Shown one piece after another: positions 1-6,942 of a DNA stretch of 11,769 nucleotides. The number at the start of each line of letters is the position of its first letter. Within the stretch, counting starts at the first letter, position 1. The translations under genes were made by a program, and so were the position numbers. This DNA is from Pseudomonadota bacterium. Its GTDB lineage: Bacteria; Pseudomonadota; Gammaproteobacteria; Burkholderiales; Rhodocyclaceae. The DNA lies in NCBI GenBank assembly GCA_030917225.1, contig JAUPVD010000357.1:1-11769 (forward strand). The letters run 5' to 3'. Under the pieces are notes generated by a model. The model searched no databases and was not told the origin of the DNA. It was given only the letters and a program-made list of their open reading frames with translations.

Positions 1-218
1 ACATCGACATAGGCCATGCGGAAGGTCAACGCCAGGCTGTCCAGCCAGAACGGTAGCCGCAGATCCAGCGCCACCCCGGCATGTGCTTCCGGTGCTCCCG
101 GCAGGGCGGCAGCCGGCGGCCCGAGATCATAGATGGCTACGTCCGCCGGCCCGCGCCCGGGACTGGCACAGGCCGAGAGGAGCAAAACGCTGGTGAGCAC
201 GGCAAGGAGTGTTTTCAT
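1..218 (-). CDS. ABC-type transport auxiliary lipoprotein (PqiC/ABC_trans_aux-like), N-terminal part
   Basis: Only the first 72 codons lie in the window; the gene continues past base 1. The protein opens with a short basic, hydrophobic signal peptide and a clear lipobox (LLSAC, with Cys at residue 17), so it should be a lipid-anchored periplasmic protein. After the Cys come a Gly/Pro-rich linker and 'VAIYDLGPP', which resembles the start of the auxiliary lipoproteins that accompany MCE transporters (PqiC family). The ATG overlaps the stop of the MCE-protein gene upstream as ATGA, and no Shine-Dalgarno sequence is visible, so translation is probably coupled. The known role of the family is a periplasmic or outer-membrane partner of MlaD/PqiB-type lipid transporters. 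The lipoprotein call is firm; the family call rests on position and a short N-terminus. Confidence 0.78.
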   Translation of the reverse strand, partial: MKTLLAVLTSVLLLSACASPGRGPADVAIYDLGPPAAALPGAPEAHAGVALDLRLPFWLDSLALTFRMAYVD

Positions 219-1144
219 GGTCTGGCAGCGGCAGGAGGAACAAAACCCGATTCTCCCGGCCCCGGAGGGACGGGAGGCGGACCGAACAGCAGGCTCTGGG
301 GAGCATCTTCCAGCATCTGCAATGTGTGGTTCAACTGGCGCGACGTCAGCGTCAGCTCACGGCCGAGCTCCTGCAGTCTTGCGCCCGACGCTGCCAACCC
401 TTCACCGTTCACTTCGCCGACCATCTGGTCGAGCTTCACTGTCAGCGCGGTCATGCGCGGAACGAGAACGGCGATTTCGCGCAGCAGCCCCTTGGCTTCA
501 CCGGTTGCACCATCGATATTGGCAATCGCCGAACCGAGTTGCTTGATGCGCGGATCAGCCAGCAGCACCTTCACCTCGGCCAGCGTTGCCGAGAGGTTGG
601 CACTGCCGGTTTCAAGGTTCGCCAGCGTCTTGCCGATGCGCGCCTTGTTCTCCGGGCCGAGCAATTCGTTCATGCTGGTCAGCAGGATCTGCGCCTGACG
701 CAGGGTTGCACTGCCAGTGTCGGAGAGATCCTGAAGCAGCGAGGATTGCATCGGTATGCGTGGCAAGCCGGCGCTGCGATCCGGCACGGTCAAATCCTTG
801 CCCGCATCCTCCAGCAGCACGTGCGCGATACCGGTCATGCCCTGATAACCGAGCTTGGCGGTAGTTCCTTTGGTGACCGGAACACTTTCGGCAACGCTGA
901 CACGGATGAGGATGTTGCGTCCGTCTGCAGGGTCCAGATTGATGGCCTCGACCCGGCCAACCCGGATTCCGCGATAGCGCACCTGCCCTTGCAGGTTGAG
1001 ACCGGTGACGTTATGCGGGGTCACCACCAGATAATCGCGCGTCACCTCACGCTTGCCGCCAAACCACCAGACGGCGGCCAGCGCGGCGAGAAGGAGAAGC
1101 AGCGCAAAGGCGCCGGCGGCAAGTGCATGTGCCCGGTTTTCCAT
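215..1144 (-). CDS. MlaD-family (MCE domain) lipid-transport substrate-binding protein
   Basis: This 309-residue protein has one N-terminal membrane anchor (about residues 8-29, AGAFALLLLLAALAAVWWF) and then an MCE domain (about 36-115) with the typical 'GLNLQGQVRYRGIRVGRVEAI' region and 'AKLGYQGMTGIAHVLLE'. A long, probably helical region (about 125-285) and a Pro-rich tail (PPPVPPGPG) follow. MCE proteins form hexameric rings on the periplasmic face of the inner membrane and carry lipids between an ABC transporter and the outer membrane. It is longer than E. coli MlaD (about 180 residues), because of the C-terminal helical part, so it is an MCE-family relative rather than a strict MlaD orthologue. 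The start lies 2 nt after the stop of the ATPase gene, and the stop overlaps the lipoprotein start, both consistent with one operon. The substrate cannot be read from sequence. Confidence 0.92.
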   Translation of the reverse strand: MENRAHALAAGAFALLLLLAALAAVWWFGGKREVTRDYLVVTPHNVTGLNLQGQVRYRGIRVGRVEAINLDPADGRNILIRVSVAESVPVTKGTTAKLGYQGMTGIAHVLLEDAGKDLTVPDRSAGLPRIPMQSSLLQDLSDTGSATLRQAQILLTSMNELLGPENKARIGKTLANLETGSANLSATLAEVKVLLADPRIKQLGSAIANIDGATGEAKGLLREIAVLVPRMTALTVKLDQMVGEVNGEGLAASGARLQELGRELTLTSRQLNHTLQMLEDAPQSLLFGPPPVPPGPGESGFVPPAAARP

Positions 1145-1146
1145 GA

Positions 1147-1926
1147 TCAGTCCGCGCGCTCCTGTGCTGCCTGGGCGCGTAGCCCACGCCCTCCGCCAAA
1201 GAAACGATGCACAAACGGGTGATCCACCGCCATTACCTCCTGAAGTGTTCCAAGCGCCACGATGCGCTGATCGGCCATCGCAGCAACACGATTGGCCAGA
1301 CCGGCCAGCGTGTCGAGATCGTGAGTGACCATGATGACAGTGAAATTCAGCTCCCGCTGCAAGGTACGAATCAATTTTACGAAATTTTCGCTACGGTCAG
1401 GGTCCAGCCCTGACGTCGGTTCATCCAGTACGAGAAGCTCCGGTTCCAGCGCCAGCGCGCGTGCCAGCGCCACACGCTTGATCATGCCGCCGGAAAGCTC
1501 GGCCGGCATCAGCCGACCGTGCGCCGGCTCCAGCTCGACCATGGCCAGCTTCATCCACACCAGCTCGCGGATCAGATTTTCGTCAAGGCGCTTCAGTTCT
1601 CGCAGCGGAAAGGCGATGTTGTCGAACACCGGCAGTGCCGAGAACAGCGCACCGTGCTGAAAGAGCATGCCGAAGCGACGGCGCAAGTCACGCTGCACAT
1701 CCGGCGAAGCATCGACGACCGATTTCCCGAACAGACGTACTTCACCCTGCGTTGGCTTGAGCAGCCCCACCACCTCGCGCAGCAAGGTCGTCTTGCCGCT
1801 GCCCGAGCCCCCGACCAGCCCGAGCATCTCGCCACGATGTACGACAAGATCGATATCGCGATGCACCAGCGCCTCGCCGAAGCGGGTCCATACGCCCTGG
1901 ACGTCGATGACCGGCGAGGAACTCAC
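1147..1926 (-). CDS. mlaF: MlaF-type ABC transporter ATP-binding protein
   Basis: This is the ATPase of the MCE-type lipid transporter. With a GTG start at 1926 the protein has 259 residues and all the ABC motifs: Walker A GGSGSGKTT (39-47), Q-loop FQHGALF (89-95), signature LSGGM (144-148), Walker B LLVLDEP (164-170), D-loop SGLDP (172-176) and H-loop His202. 'LFQHGALFSAL' and 'LSGGMIKRVALARAL' are characteristic of the MlaF/Ttg2A branch. The reading frame stays open far upstream, but that part overlaps the permease gene in another frame and looks unlike an ATPase. The GTG overlaps the permease stop as GTGA and lies just before the conserved 'VIDVQGVWTRFG', so it is the best start. The C-terminal tail (FFGGGRGLRAQ) is short. 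It probably works in the cytoplasm bound to the neighbouring permease. The symbol is family-level: mlaB and mlaC are not seen nearby. Confidence 0.93.
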   Translation of the reverse strand: MSSSPVIDVQGVWTRFGEALVHRDIDLVVHRGEMLGLVGGSGSGKTTLLREVVGLLKPTQGEVRLFGKSVVDASPDVQRDLRRRFGMLFQHGALFSALPVFDNIAFPLRELKRLDENLIRELVWMKLAMVELEPAHGRLMPAELSGGMIKRVALARALALEPELLVLDEPTSGLDPDRSENFVKLIRTLQRELNFTVIMVTHDLDTLAGLANRVAAMADQRIVALGTLQEVMAVDHPFVHRFFGGGRGLRAQAAQERAD

Positions 1927-3050
1927 AAGGGCAACCCCACATTGCGGGTAAAGATCGCAAAAACGGCATCGGCCAGAATCACGACGGTAATCGACGTCAC
2001 CACAGAACTGGTCGTCTTGGTCGACAGACTCTCGGTATTCGGCTTGATGCGCAGTCCGAAATGGCAGGCAATCAGGCCAATCAGCAGGCCGAAGACAAAA
2101 CCTTTCGACAGGCCGATCCACAGATTCGGCAACGGTACCGAGCGCGGCAAGGTCTCGATGAAGAAACCCCAGGACAGATCGAGCTGTATGTTGGCAGCCA
2201 ACAGCCCGCCAAAAATCCCGGCCGCCGAACACCACACCACCAGCAGCGGCATGGCCAGCGCCAACGCCATCACCTTGGGCAGCACCAGCCGCAAGGTGCG
2301 CGAAACGCCCATGGTAGCCAGCGCATCGATTTCCTCAGTCACCCGCATCACGCCAATCTGCGCCGTCATCGCCGAACCTGAACGGCCGGCAACCAAGACT
2401 GCCACCAATACCGGCCCCAGTTCACGGATGATGCTCATGCCCAGAATGTTCACGATGAATGTCTCGGCACCGAACAGGCGAAGCTGAAGCGACGATAGAT
2501 AGGAAAGCACGATGCCGATGAGGAAGCCGACCAGCGCCGTCACCGGCAGCGCCAGCGCACCGGATTTGTAAAGGGTGGCAGAGAATTCGCGAAACGGCGT
2601 TTCGCGGGGATGCGTGAACAGCCAGAAGATGTCGAGGAGAATGGCACCAACGAGGGAGAGACCGTCCCGCAGATGCGACCCGGCACGCAGTACGCGCAGA
2701 CCGAACCACTCCAGCCAGCCAAGCACAGCAGTCGGTGCGGGCACCAAAGGCAAGGCTGTCGCGGCCGGCACCGACTCGGCACGCAGGAGTACATGGCGAT
2801 GTTCTTCCGGGATGCTGGCCGCAAGCGGCCACTGCTTCCCCCATGCTCGCCAGAGCAGCAATGCACCGGCACTGTCGAGGCGAACCATCGATGTCAGGTC
2901 CCAGCTGACACCTTCGGCCGCCAGTGCCTGCAACTGCTGATCCAGTTCAGCCAAGGGGCTGGGCAACCAGGCCAGCGTCCATGCCCCCGAAAGCTGAATG
3001 ACACGCTTGCCGTCACGGATTTCGGTGGTGAATGACGCCGGCTCGCCCAT
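1923..3050 (-). CDS. mlaE: MlaE-family lipid ABC transporter permease with N-terminal STAS domain
   Basis: This 375-residue inner-membrane permease has two parts. Residues 1 to about 100 form a STAS-like (MlaB-like) domain, with alternating strand/helix pattern and the segment MVRLDSAGALLLW (55-67), which matches the conserved D-S-x-G region of STAS proteins. From about residue 110 comes the MlaE/YrbE permease domain, with several hydrophobic segments and the family signature around ELGPVLVAVLVAGRSG (210-225), then 'AMTAQIGVMRVTEEIDAL'. In E. coli MlaB is a separate STAS subunit that binds the ATPase MlaF; here the fusion probably replaces it, which would explain why no mlaB gene is present. 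The ATG is 1 nt after the ppx stop, and the stop overlaps the ATPase GTG start by 4 nt. The permease identity is secure; STAS function is inferred from the motif and position. Confidence 0.93.
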   Translation of the reverse strand: MGEPASFTTEIRDGKRVIQLSGAWTLAWLPSPLAELDQQLQALAAEGVSWDLTSMVRLDSAGALLLWRAWGKQWPLAASIPEEHRHVLLRAESVPAATALPLVPAPTAVLGWLEWFGLRVLRAGSHLRDGLSLVGAILLDIFWLFTHPRETPFREFSATLYKSGALALPVTALVGFLIGIVLSYLSSLQLRLFGAETFIVNILGMSIIRELGPVLVAVLVAGRSGSAMTAQIGVMRVTEEIDALATMGVSRTLRLVLPKVMALALAMPLLVVWCSAAGIFGGLLAANIQLDLSWGFFIETLPRSVPLPNLWIGLSKGFVFGLLIGLIACHFGLRIKPNTESLSTKTTSSVVTSITVVILADAVFAIFTRNVGLPL

Positions 3051-3051
3051 G

Positions 3052-4572
3052 TCAGGCGCTCGGTTCCAGACTGCGCTGTTTTACCCGCAAAACGACGTCG
3101 ATGCGCTGCCAGACGGCCATTTCTTCATTGAGCGCCACCGCCGTCAGGGGATGCTGATCTAGCCACCCGCTTTGTAACTCAAGGACAAAACCTTCGGCGA
3201 CCGTCTTTACGCGAAACGCCGGCAGCGGCTCGCCGTCACGCGAGCGATGGAAAAGTACCGCCAAGCGCAGCGCAAAAAGCAGCGTCCAGTTTGCATCGCC
3301 CTTGGGCAAGGCAGAGATTTTTTCCAGCTTGCCGCGATGCCCGAAAACCAGAAGCGCCAGTCGCGCCTGATCCGTTTTCGAAAAGCCGGGCATGTCCGCA
3401 TAGGTCAGGATGTAGGCACCGTGCTTGTGATAAGCGTTGTGAGCGACGGAGATTCCTGTTTCGTGGAGCTTTGCTGCCCATGCGAGGAAATGTTCGTCAC
3501 CCTCCTGTTCCGTAGAGGAAGATCCTCCCGTCACTTGCTGCAGCACATACGCAGCGGTACTCGCAACGCGCTCGGCCTGACGTATATCGACCTGATAGCG
3601 GCGCATGAACTGCTCGACCGTGGCATCGCGCATGTCGTGATGATGGAAGCGTCCGAGCAGGTCGTAGAGGACGCCCAGGCGCAGCGCGCCATCGGCATAG
3701 GTCATCCGCTCGATGCCAAGCTCGTCGAACAGCGCCGACATGATGGCGATACCGCCGGGAAGCACCGGAATGCGGTCGGCACGCAGGCCGGCCATGCCCA
3801 GTCCCTGCACGGAACCCGCCTTGACCAGAAGCGTCTGCAGCTTGTCCAGCCCCTCACGGGTCAGGCCGGTGACGCCGCCAGGATTGAGCTTGTTCAATTC
3901 AAGGAGATCGGCGATGGCTCGTGCCGTACCCGACGAACCCACCGCCTCGCGCCAGCCATGGCGGCGATATGCATGGGCAATGCTCTGCACTTCCTTCGCC
4001 GCAGCCACCTGGGCTTCGCGCAGCCGCTTCTTGTCTATCTTGCCATCCGGAAAATAGCGCAAGGTGTAACCGACGCAACCCATGAACAGGGATTCCATCA
4101 GTTGCGGCTCGATGCGCCGCCCGATGATGAACTCGGTAGACCCGCCGCCAATATCCACAATCAATCGCTTGTGCTGTGCTGTCGGCAAGGAATGCACTGC
4201 CCCCAGGTAGATCAGGCGCGCCTCTTCCCGACCGGCAATGATCTCTATCGGGAAACCGAGCGCCCGTTCGGCCTGCGGCAGGAAATCCAGGGCATCCTTG
4301 GCAACCCGCAGCGTATTCGTGGCTACGGCCCGAACCGCTTCCGGCGCAAACCCGCGCAGACGCTCGCCAAAGCGGGACAGGGCATCAAGCGCGCGCTGTC
4401 TGGAGGCTTCGTCAAGACACTTGTTGGCCATCAGGCCGGATGCCAGTCGCACCGGCTCCTTGATCGCATCCAGTGGATAAACCTGGTTGTCGAGCACCCG
4501 GCCAACCTGTAGCCGAAAGCTGTTGGACCCCAAATCGACTGCGGCAATCAGTTCGTACCCCACCGGCTTCAT
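3052..4572 (-). CDS. ppx: Exopolyphosphatase (Ppx/GppA family)
   Basis: This 506-residue enzyme of the ASKHA fold removes terminal phosphates from inorganic polyphosphate; family members may also hydrolyse pppGpp. Phosphate-binding loop 1 is AVDLGSNSFRL (11-21), loop 2 is VDIGGGSTEFI (139-149), and the segment REEARLIYLG (115-124) carries the catalytic Glu region. 'VGSSGTARAIADL' and 'VLPGGIAIMSAL' are also typical. The C-terminal third (about 320-500) is the helical HD-like domain of long Ppx proteins ('WAAKLHETGISVAHNAYHKHGAYIL'). The length matches long Ppx rather than short GppA. The ATG is preceded by GGAG only 2 nt away, an unusually tight spacing. The next in-frame sequence is already the conserved YELIAAVDLG, so the start is unlikely to lie later. 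It heads the operon with the lipid transporter and is divergent from ppk1. Confidence 0.95.
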   Translation of the reverse strand: MKPVGYELIAAVDLGSNSFRLQVGRVLDNQVYPLDAIKEPVRLASGLMANKCLDEASRQRALDALSRFGERLRGFAPEAVRAVATNTLRVAKDALDFLPQAERALGFPIEIIAGREEARLIYLGAVHSLPTAQHKRLIVDIGGGSTEFIIGRRIEPQLMESLFMGCVGYTLRYFPDGKIDKKRLREAQVAAAKEVQSIAHAYRRHGWREAVGSSGTARAIADLLELNKLNPGGVTGLTREGLDKLQTLLVKAGSVQGLGMAGLRADRIPVLPGGIAIMSALFDELGIERMTYADGALRLGVLYDLLGRFHHHDMRDATVEQFMRRYQVDIRQAERVASTAAYVLQQVTGGSSSTEQEGDEHFLAWAAKLHETGISVAHNAYHKHGAYILTYADMPGFSKTDQARLALLVFGHRGKLEKISALPKGDANWTLLFALRLAVLFHRSRDGEPLPAFRVKTVAEGFVLELQSGWLDQHPLTAVALNEEMAVWQRIDVVLRVKQRSLEPSA

Positions 4573-4596
4573 TGCTCCACGCTATATTGGACTATC

Positions 4597-4605
4597 ATTC
4601 TAGCA
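4597..4605 (-). promoter_or_regulatory. Candidate extended -10 promoter of the ppx-lipid transporter operon
   Basis: On the minus strand the sequence reads TGC-TAGAAT, an extended -10 (TGn plus a 5/6 match to TATAAT). The hexamer 17 nt further upstream, CTGGAG, is a poor -35, which is common for extended -10 promoters. Transcription would start near 4590, giving a leader of about 18 nt before the ppx ATG. The call is by eye and no start site is known. Confidence 0.45.
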
Positions 4606-4685
4606 TCGGCGCGCCAGTGCTCCAGGCCCGCCGAACGGCCAGAACAGCCGAATGCGGCGGCAGGAATCAATCCGTTGAAATAATC

Positions 4686-4718
4686 TCGTAACATAACTGC
4701 AACACAATTGCCGTTTGC
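4686..4718 (+). promoter_or_regulatory. Candidate PhoB box (11-nt direct repeats) upstream of ppk1
   Basis: Two adjacent 11-mers, TCGTAACATAA (4686-4696) and CTGCAACACAA (4697-4707), share 7 of 11 positions. A weaker third unit, TTGCCGTTTGC, follows in the same register. The 11-nt period and the CTGnAA-type 7-mer with an A/T-rich 4-nt spacer resemble the enterobacterial Pho box (CTGTCAT repeated with AT-rich spacers). A possible -10, TATCTT (4719-4724), lies 15 nt after the second 7-mer, somewhat further than the usual 10 or so. Known context: E. coli ppk belongs to the Pho regulon. The match is imperfect, so this is a hypothesis. Confidence 0.35.
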
Positions 4719-4748
4719 TATCTTGCCATTGTAGCCATTGAACTCCAG

Positions 4749-6869
4749 ATGACACATCGCCCGACTCTGCTCCGTTCGCGCAAACAGCGCTTCCCTCCGG
4801 AAAACTACCTCAACCGCGAACTTGGCCTGCTTGCCTTCAACCGCCGCGTGCTGGCACAGGCCCAGAACGTCGACGCGCCGCTGCTCGAACGCCTGCGTTT
4901 CCTGTGCATCGTCAGCAGCAACCTCGATGAGTTTTTCGAGATACGCGCCGCCGGCATCAAGGAGCAGATCAAGCTGGGATCGAGCACCCGCAGCACCGAC
5001 GGAAAAACGGCCAAGGAAGTCTTCCGGCTGCTCTCCGACGAGGCCCACGCCATCGTCGCCGAGCAATACGACCTGTTCAACGACGATGTGCTGCCCCGTC
5101 TGGCTGAAGAAGGGATACGCTTCCTGCGCCGTGTGAGCTGGACCGAGGCCCAGCGTGAATGGATCTTCGAGTATTTCGCCCGCGAAGTCATGCCGTTGCT
5201 CACACCGATCGGACTGGACCCGTCGCACCCCTTCCCGCGCGTACTCAACAAGAGCCTGAACTTCGCCGTCGAACTCGAGGGCAAGGATGCCTTCGGGCGC
5301 AGTTCGGGCGCCGCCATCGTCCAGGCGCCGCGCCTGCTGCCGCGCGTCATCCAGCTGCCCGAACAGCTGACCGGCAATAAATACAGCTTCGTTTTCCTTT
5401 CTTCCATCCTGCACGGCTTTGTCGGCCACCTCTTCGCCGGCATGGAAGTAAAAGGTTGTTACCAGTTTCGCGTCACGCGAAACTCGGACCTCTTTGTCGA
5501 CGAGGAGGAAATCAAGAACCTGCGAGCCAAGATTCAGGGCGAGCTGCCGCAGCGGCATTTTGGCGATGCGGTTCGGCTGGAAGTTGCCGAAAACTGCTCT
5601 CCCGGCATGACCCAGTTTCTGCTCGAGCAATTCGGGCTCAGTGAGGATGACCTTTATCGCGTGCCCGGCCCGGTCAATCTGGTCCGGCTGATGCAGGTAC
5701 CGGACAGCGTCGATCGTCCGGATCTGAAATTCACCACATTCACCCCCGGTGTGCCGGTTGCCCTGACGCGCAAGCCGACGATCTTCTCGGTTATCCGGGC
5801 TGGCGACATCCTGCTGCACCATCCTTTCCAGAGTTTTTCTCCGGTGATCGAAATGCTGGAAACTGCAGCCACCGACCCGGATGTCGTGGCGATCAAGATG
5901 ACCGTCTATCGCACCGGCACCGATTCCGTCCTGATGCGTTCCCTGATCCGCGCTGCACAAAACGGCAAGGAAGTGACCGTCATCGTCGAACTCATGGCAC
6001 GGTTCGATGAAGAAGCGAACATCGGCTGGGCAACGAAACTCGAAGAAGTCGGCGCGCATGTGGTCTATGGTGTGGTCGGCTACAAGACACACGCCAAGAT
6101 GCTGATGATTGTCCGCCGGGAAGAAGGCAAGCACGGCGGGCTGTTGCGGCGCTATGTCCATCTCGGTACGGGCAACTACCACCCGCGTACTGCACGCCTC
6201 TACACGGATTTCGGGCTGCTCACCTGCGACGAAAATATCGGCGCCGACGTCAACGAGGTATTCAAGCAGTTGACTGGCCTCGGCCGCGCGCAGACCCTGC
6301 ACCATCTTTGGCAAGCACCATTTTCGCTGCAGGCGAACATCATTGCGGCCATCGATGCAGAAGCCAACGCTGCACGTGCGGGAAAACGCGGCCGCATCAT
6401 TGCCAAAATGAATTCGCTGCTGGAACCGGAGACCATCGCCGCGCTTTACGAAGCCTCGCAGGCCGGCGTCAAGATCGACCTCATCGTTCGTGGCGTGTGC
6501 ACCCTGCGCCCCGGCGTCAAGGGGCTCTCAGAGAACATCCGGGTCCGTTCGATTGTCGGCCGCTTCCTCGAACATCACCGCATTTTCTATTTTTACGCTG
6601 CCGGCAAAGAGCAGGTCTATCTCTCGAGTGCGGACTGGATGGACAGGAATTTCTTCCGCCGCATCGAACTCGGCTTCCCCGTTCTCGACAAGAAACTGAA
6701 GCGTCGCGTGATCAACGAAGGCTTGCAGATTTACCTCGCCGACAACAGCCAGGCGTGGGACATGAAGCCGAATGGCATCTACCAGAGAAAACGCCGCGCC
6801 AACCTGAGCAAGCCGCGTTGCGCACAGTGCGAACTGATCGACACACTGAAGCCGGGCAGCGCCATCTAG
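4749..6869 (+). CDS. ppk1: Polyphosphate kinase 1 (PPK1)
   Basis: This 706-residue enzyme reversibly transfers the gamma-phosphate of ATP to a growing polyphosphate chain. The N-terminal domain starts with 'YLNRELGLLAFNRRVL' and 'FLCIVSSNLDEFFEIR' (about 20-75), the classical PPK1 opening. A middle head domain (about 120-320) leads to 'FSVIRAGDILLHHPFQSF' and two phospholipase-D-like catalytic domains. The two active-site histidines are visible: His448 in YKTHAKM and His471 in YVHLGTGNYH, matching E. coli His435 and His454. 'EHHRIFYF' and 'SSADWMDRNFFRRIELGFPV' hold further conserved catalytic residues. Length is slightly above E. coli PPK1 (688), partly from a few extra residues (RREEGKHGG) between the two His motifs. 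No strong Shine-Dalgarno precedes the ATG. It is divergent from ppx, the degrading enzyme, and convergent with relA. Confidence 0.97.
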   Translation: MTHRPTLLRSRKQRFPPENYLNRELGLLAFNRRVLAQAQNVDAPLLERLRFLCIVSSNLDEFFEIRAAGIKEQIKLGSSTRSTDGKTAKEVFRLLSDEAHAIVAEQYDLFNDDVLPRLAEEGIRFLRRVSWTEAQREWIFEYFAREVMPLLTPIGLDPSHPFPRVLNKSLNFAVELEGKDAFGRSSGAAIVQAPRLLPRVIQLPEQLTGNKYSFVFLSSILHGFVGHLFAGMEVKGCYQFRVTRNSDLFVDEEEIKNLRAKIQGELPQRHFGDAVRLEVAENCSPGMTQFLLEQFGLSEDDLYRVPGPVNLVRLMQVPDSVDRPDLKFTTFTPGVPVALTRKPTIFSVIRAGDILLHHPFQSFSPVIEMLETAATDPDVVAIKMTVYRTGTDSVLMRSLIRAAQNGKEVTVIVELMARFDEEANIGWATKLEEVGAHVVYGVVGYKTHAKMLMIVRREEGKHGGLLRRYVHLGTGNYHPRTARLYTDFGLLTCDENIGADVNEVFKQLTGLGRAQTLHHLWQAPFSLQANIIAAIDAEANAARAGKRGRIIAKMNSLLEPETIAALYEASQAGVKIDLIVRGVCTLRPGVKGLSENIRVRSIVGRFLEHHRIFYFYAAGKEQVYLSSADWMDRNFFRRIELGFPVLDKKLKRRVINEGLQIYLADNSQAWDMKPNGIYQRKRRANLSKPRCAQCELIDTLKPGSAI

Positions 6870-6884
6870 GGCAAACAAGAACGC

Positions 6885-6942
6885 GCGCTGAGGACGTCAG
6901 GCGCACCCCAAGAGTACTTCTTCGCGCTGCATTGCGCAGCGC
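6885..6942. terminator. Two stem-loops in the convergent ppk1/relA gap, possible bidirectional termination region
   Basis: The 73 bp between the two convergent stops holds two hairpins. The first (6885-6904) pairs GCGCTGA with TCAGGCGC around a 5-nt loop with one bulged G. The second (6924-6942) pairs GCGCTGC perfectly with GCAGCGC around loop ATTGC. Neither has a T-run on either strand, so these are not canonical intrinsic terminators. They may stop or protect the converging transcripts with Rho or by RNA structure. Confidence 0.3.

Noticed and set aside
1927..2235. N-terminal extension of the ATPase frame by about 100 codons
   Set aside because: It overlaps the permease gene in another frame and has no ABC-domain character; the GTG at 1926 overlapping the permease stop fits better.
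1..3050. Calling this the complete canonical Mla pathway
   Set aside because: MlaC and MlaA are not seen, MlaB is only present as a fused STAS domain, the MCE protein is longer than MlaD, and an auxiliary lipoprotein follows, as in Pqi-type systems. Family-level naming is safer.
3247..4512. Open frame of 421 codons opposite ppx, and one of 337 codons (209-1222) opposite the MCE gene
   Set aside because: Both are antisense shadows of clear genes, with no recognisable domain or ribosome binding site.
4569..6314. Open frame of 581 codons on the minus strand opposite ppk1
   Set aside because: It lies wholly antisense to a well-supported PPK1, its protein resembles no family, and long antisense frames are common in high-GC DNA.
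6885..6942. Canonical intrinsic terminator between ppk1 and relA
   Set aside because: The stems are real but no T-tract follows on either strand.
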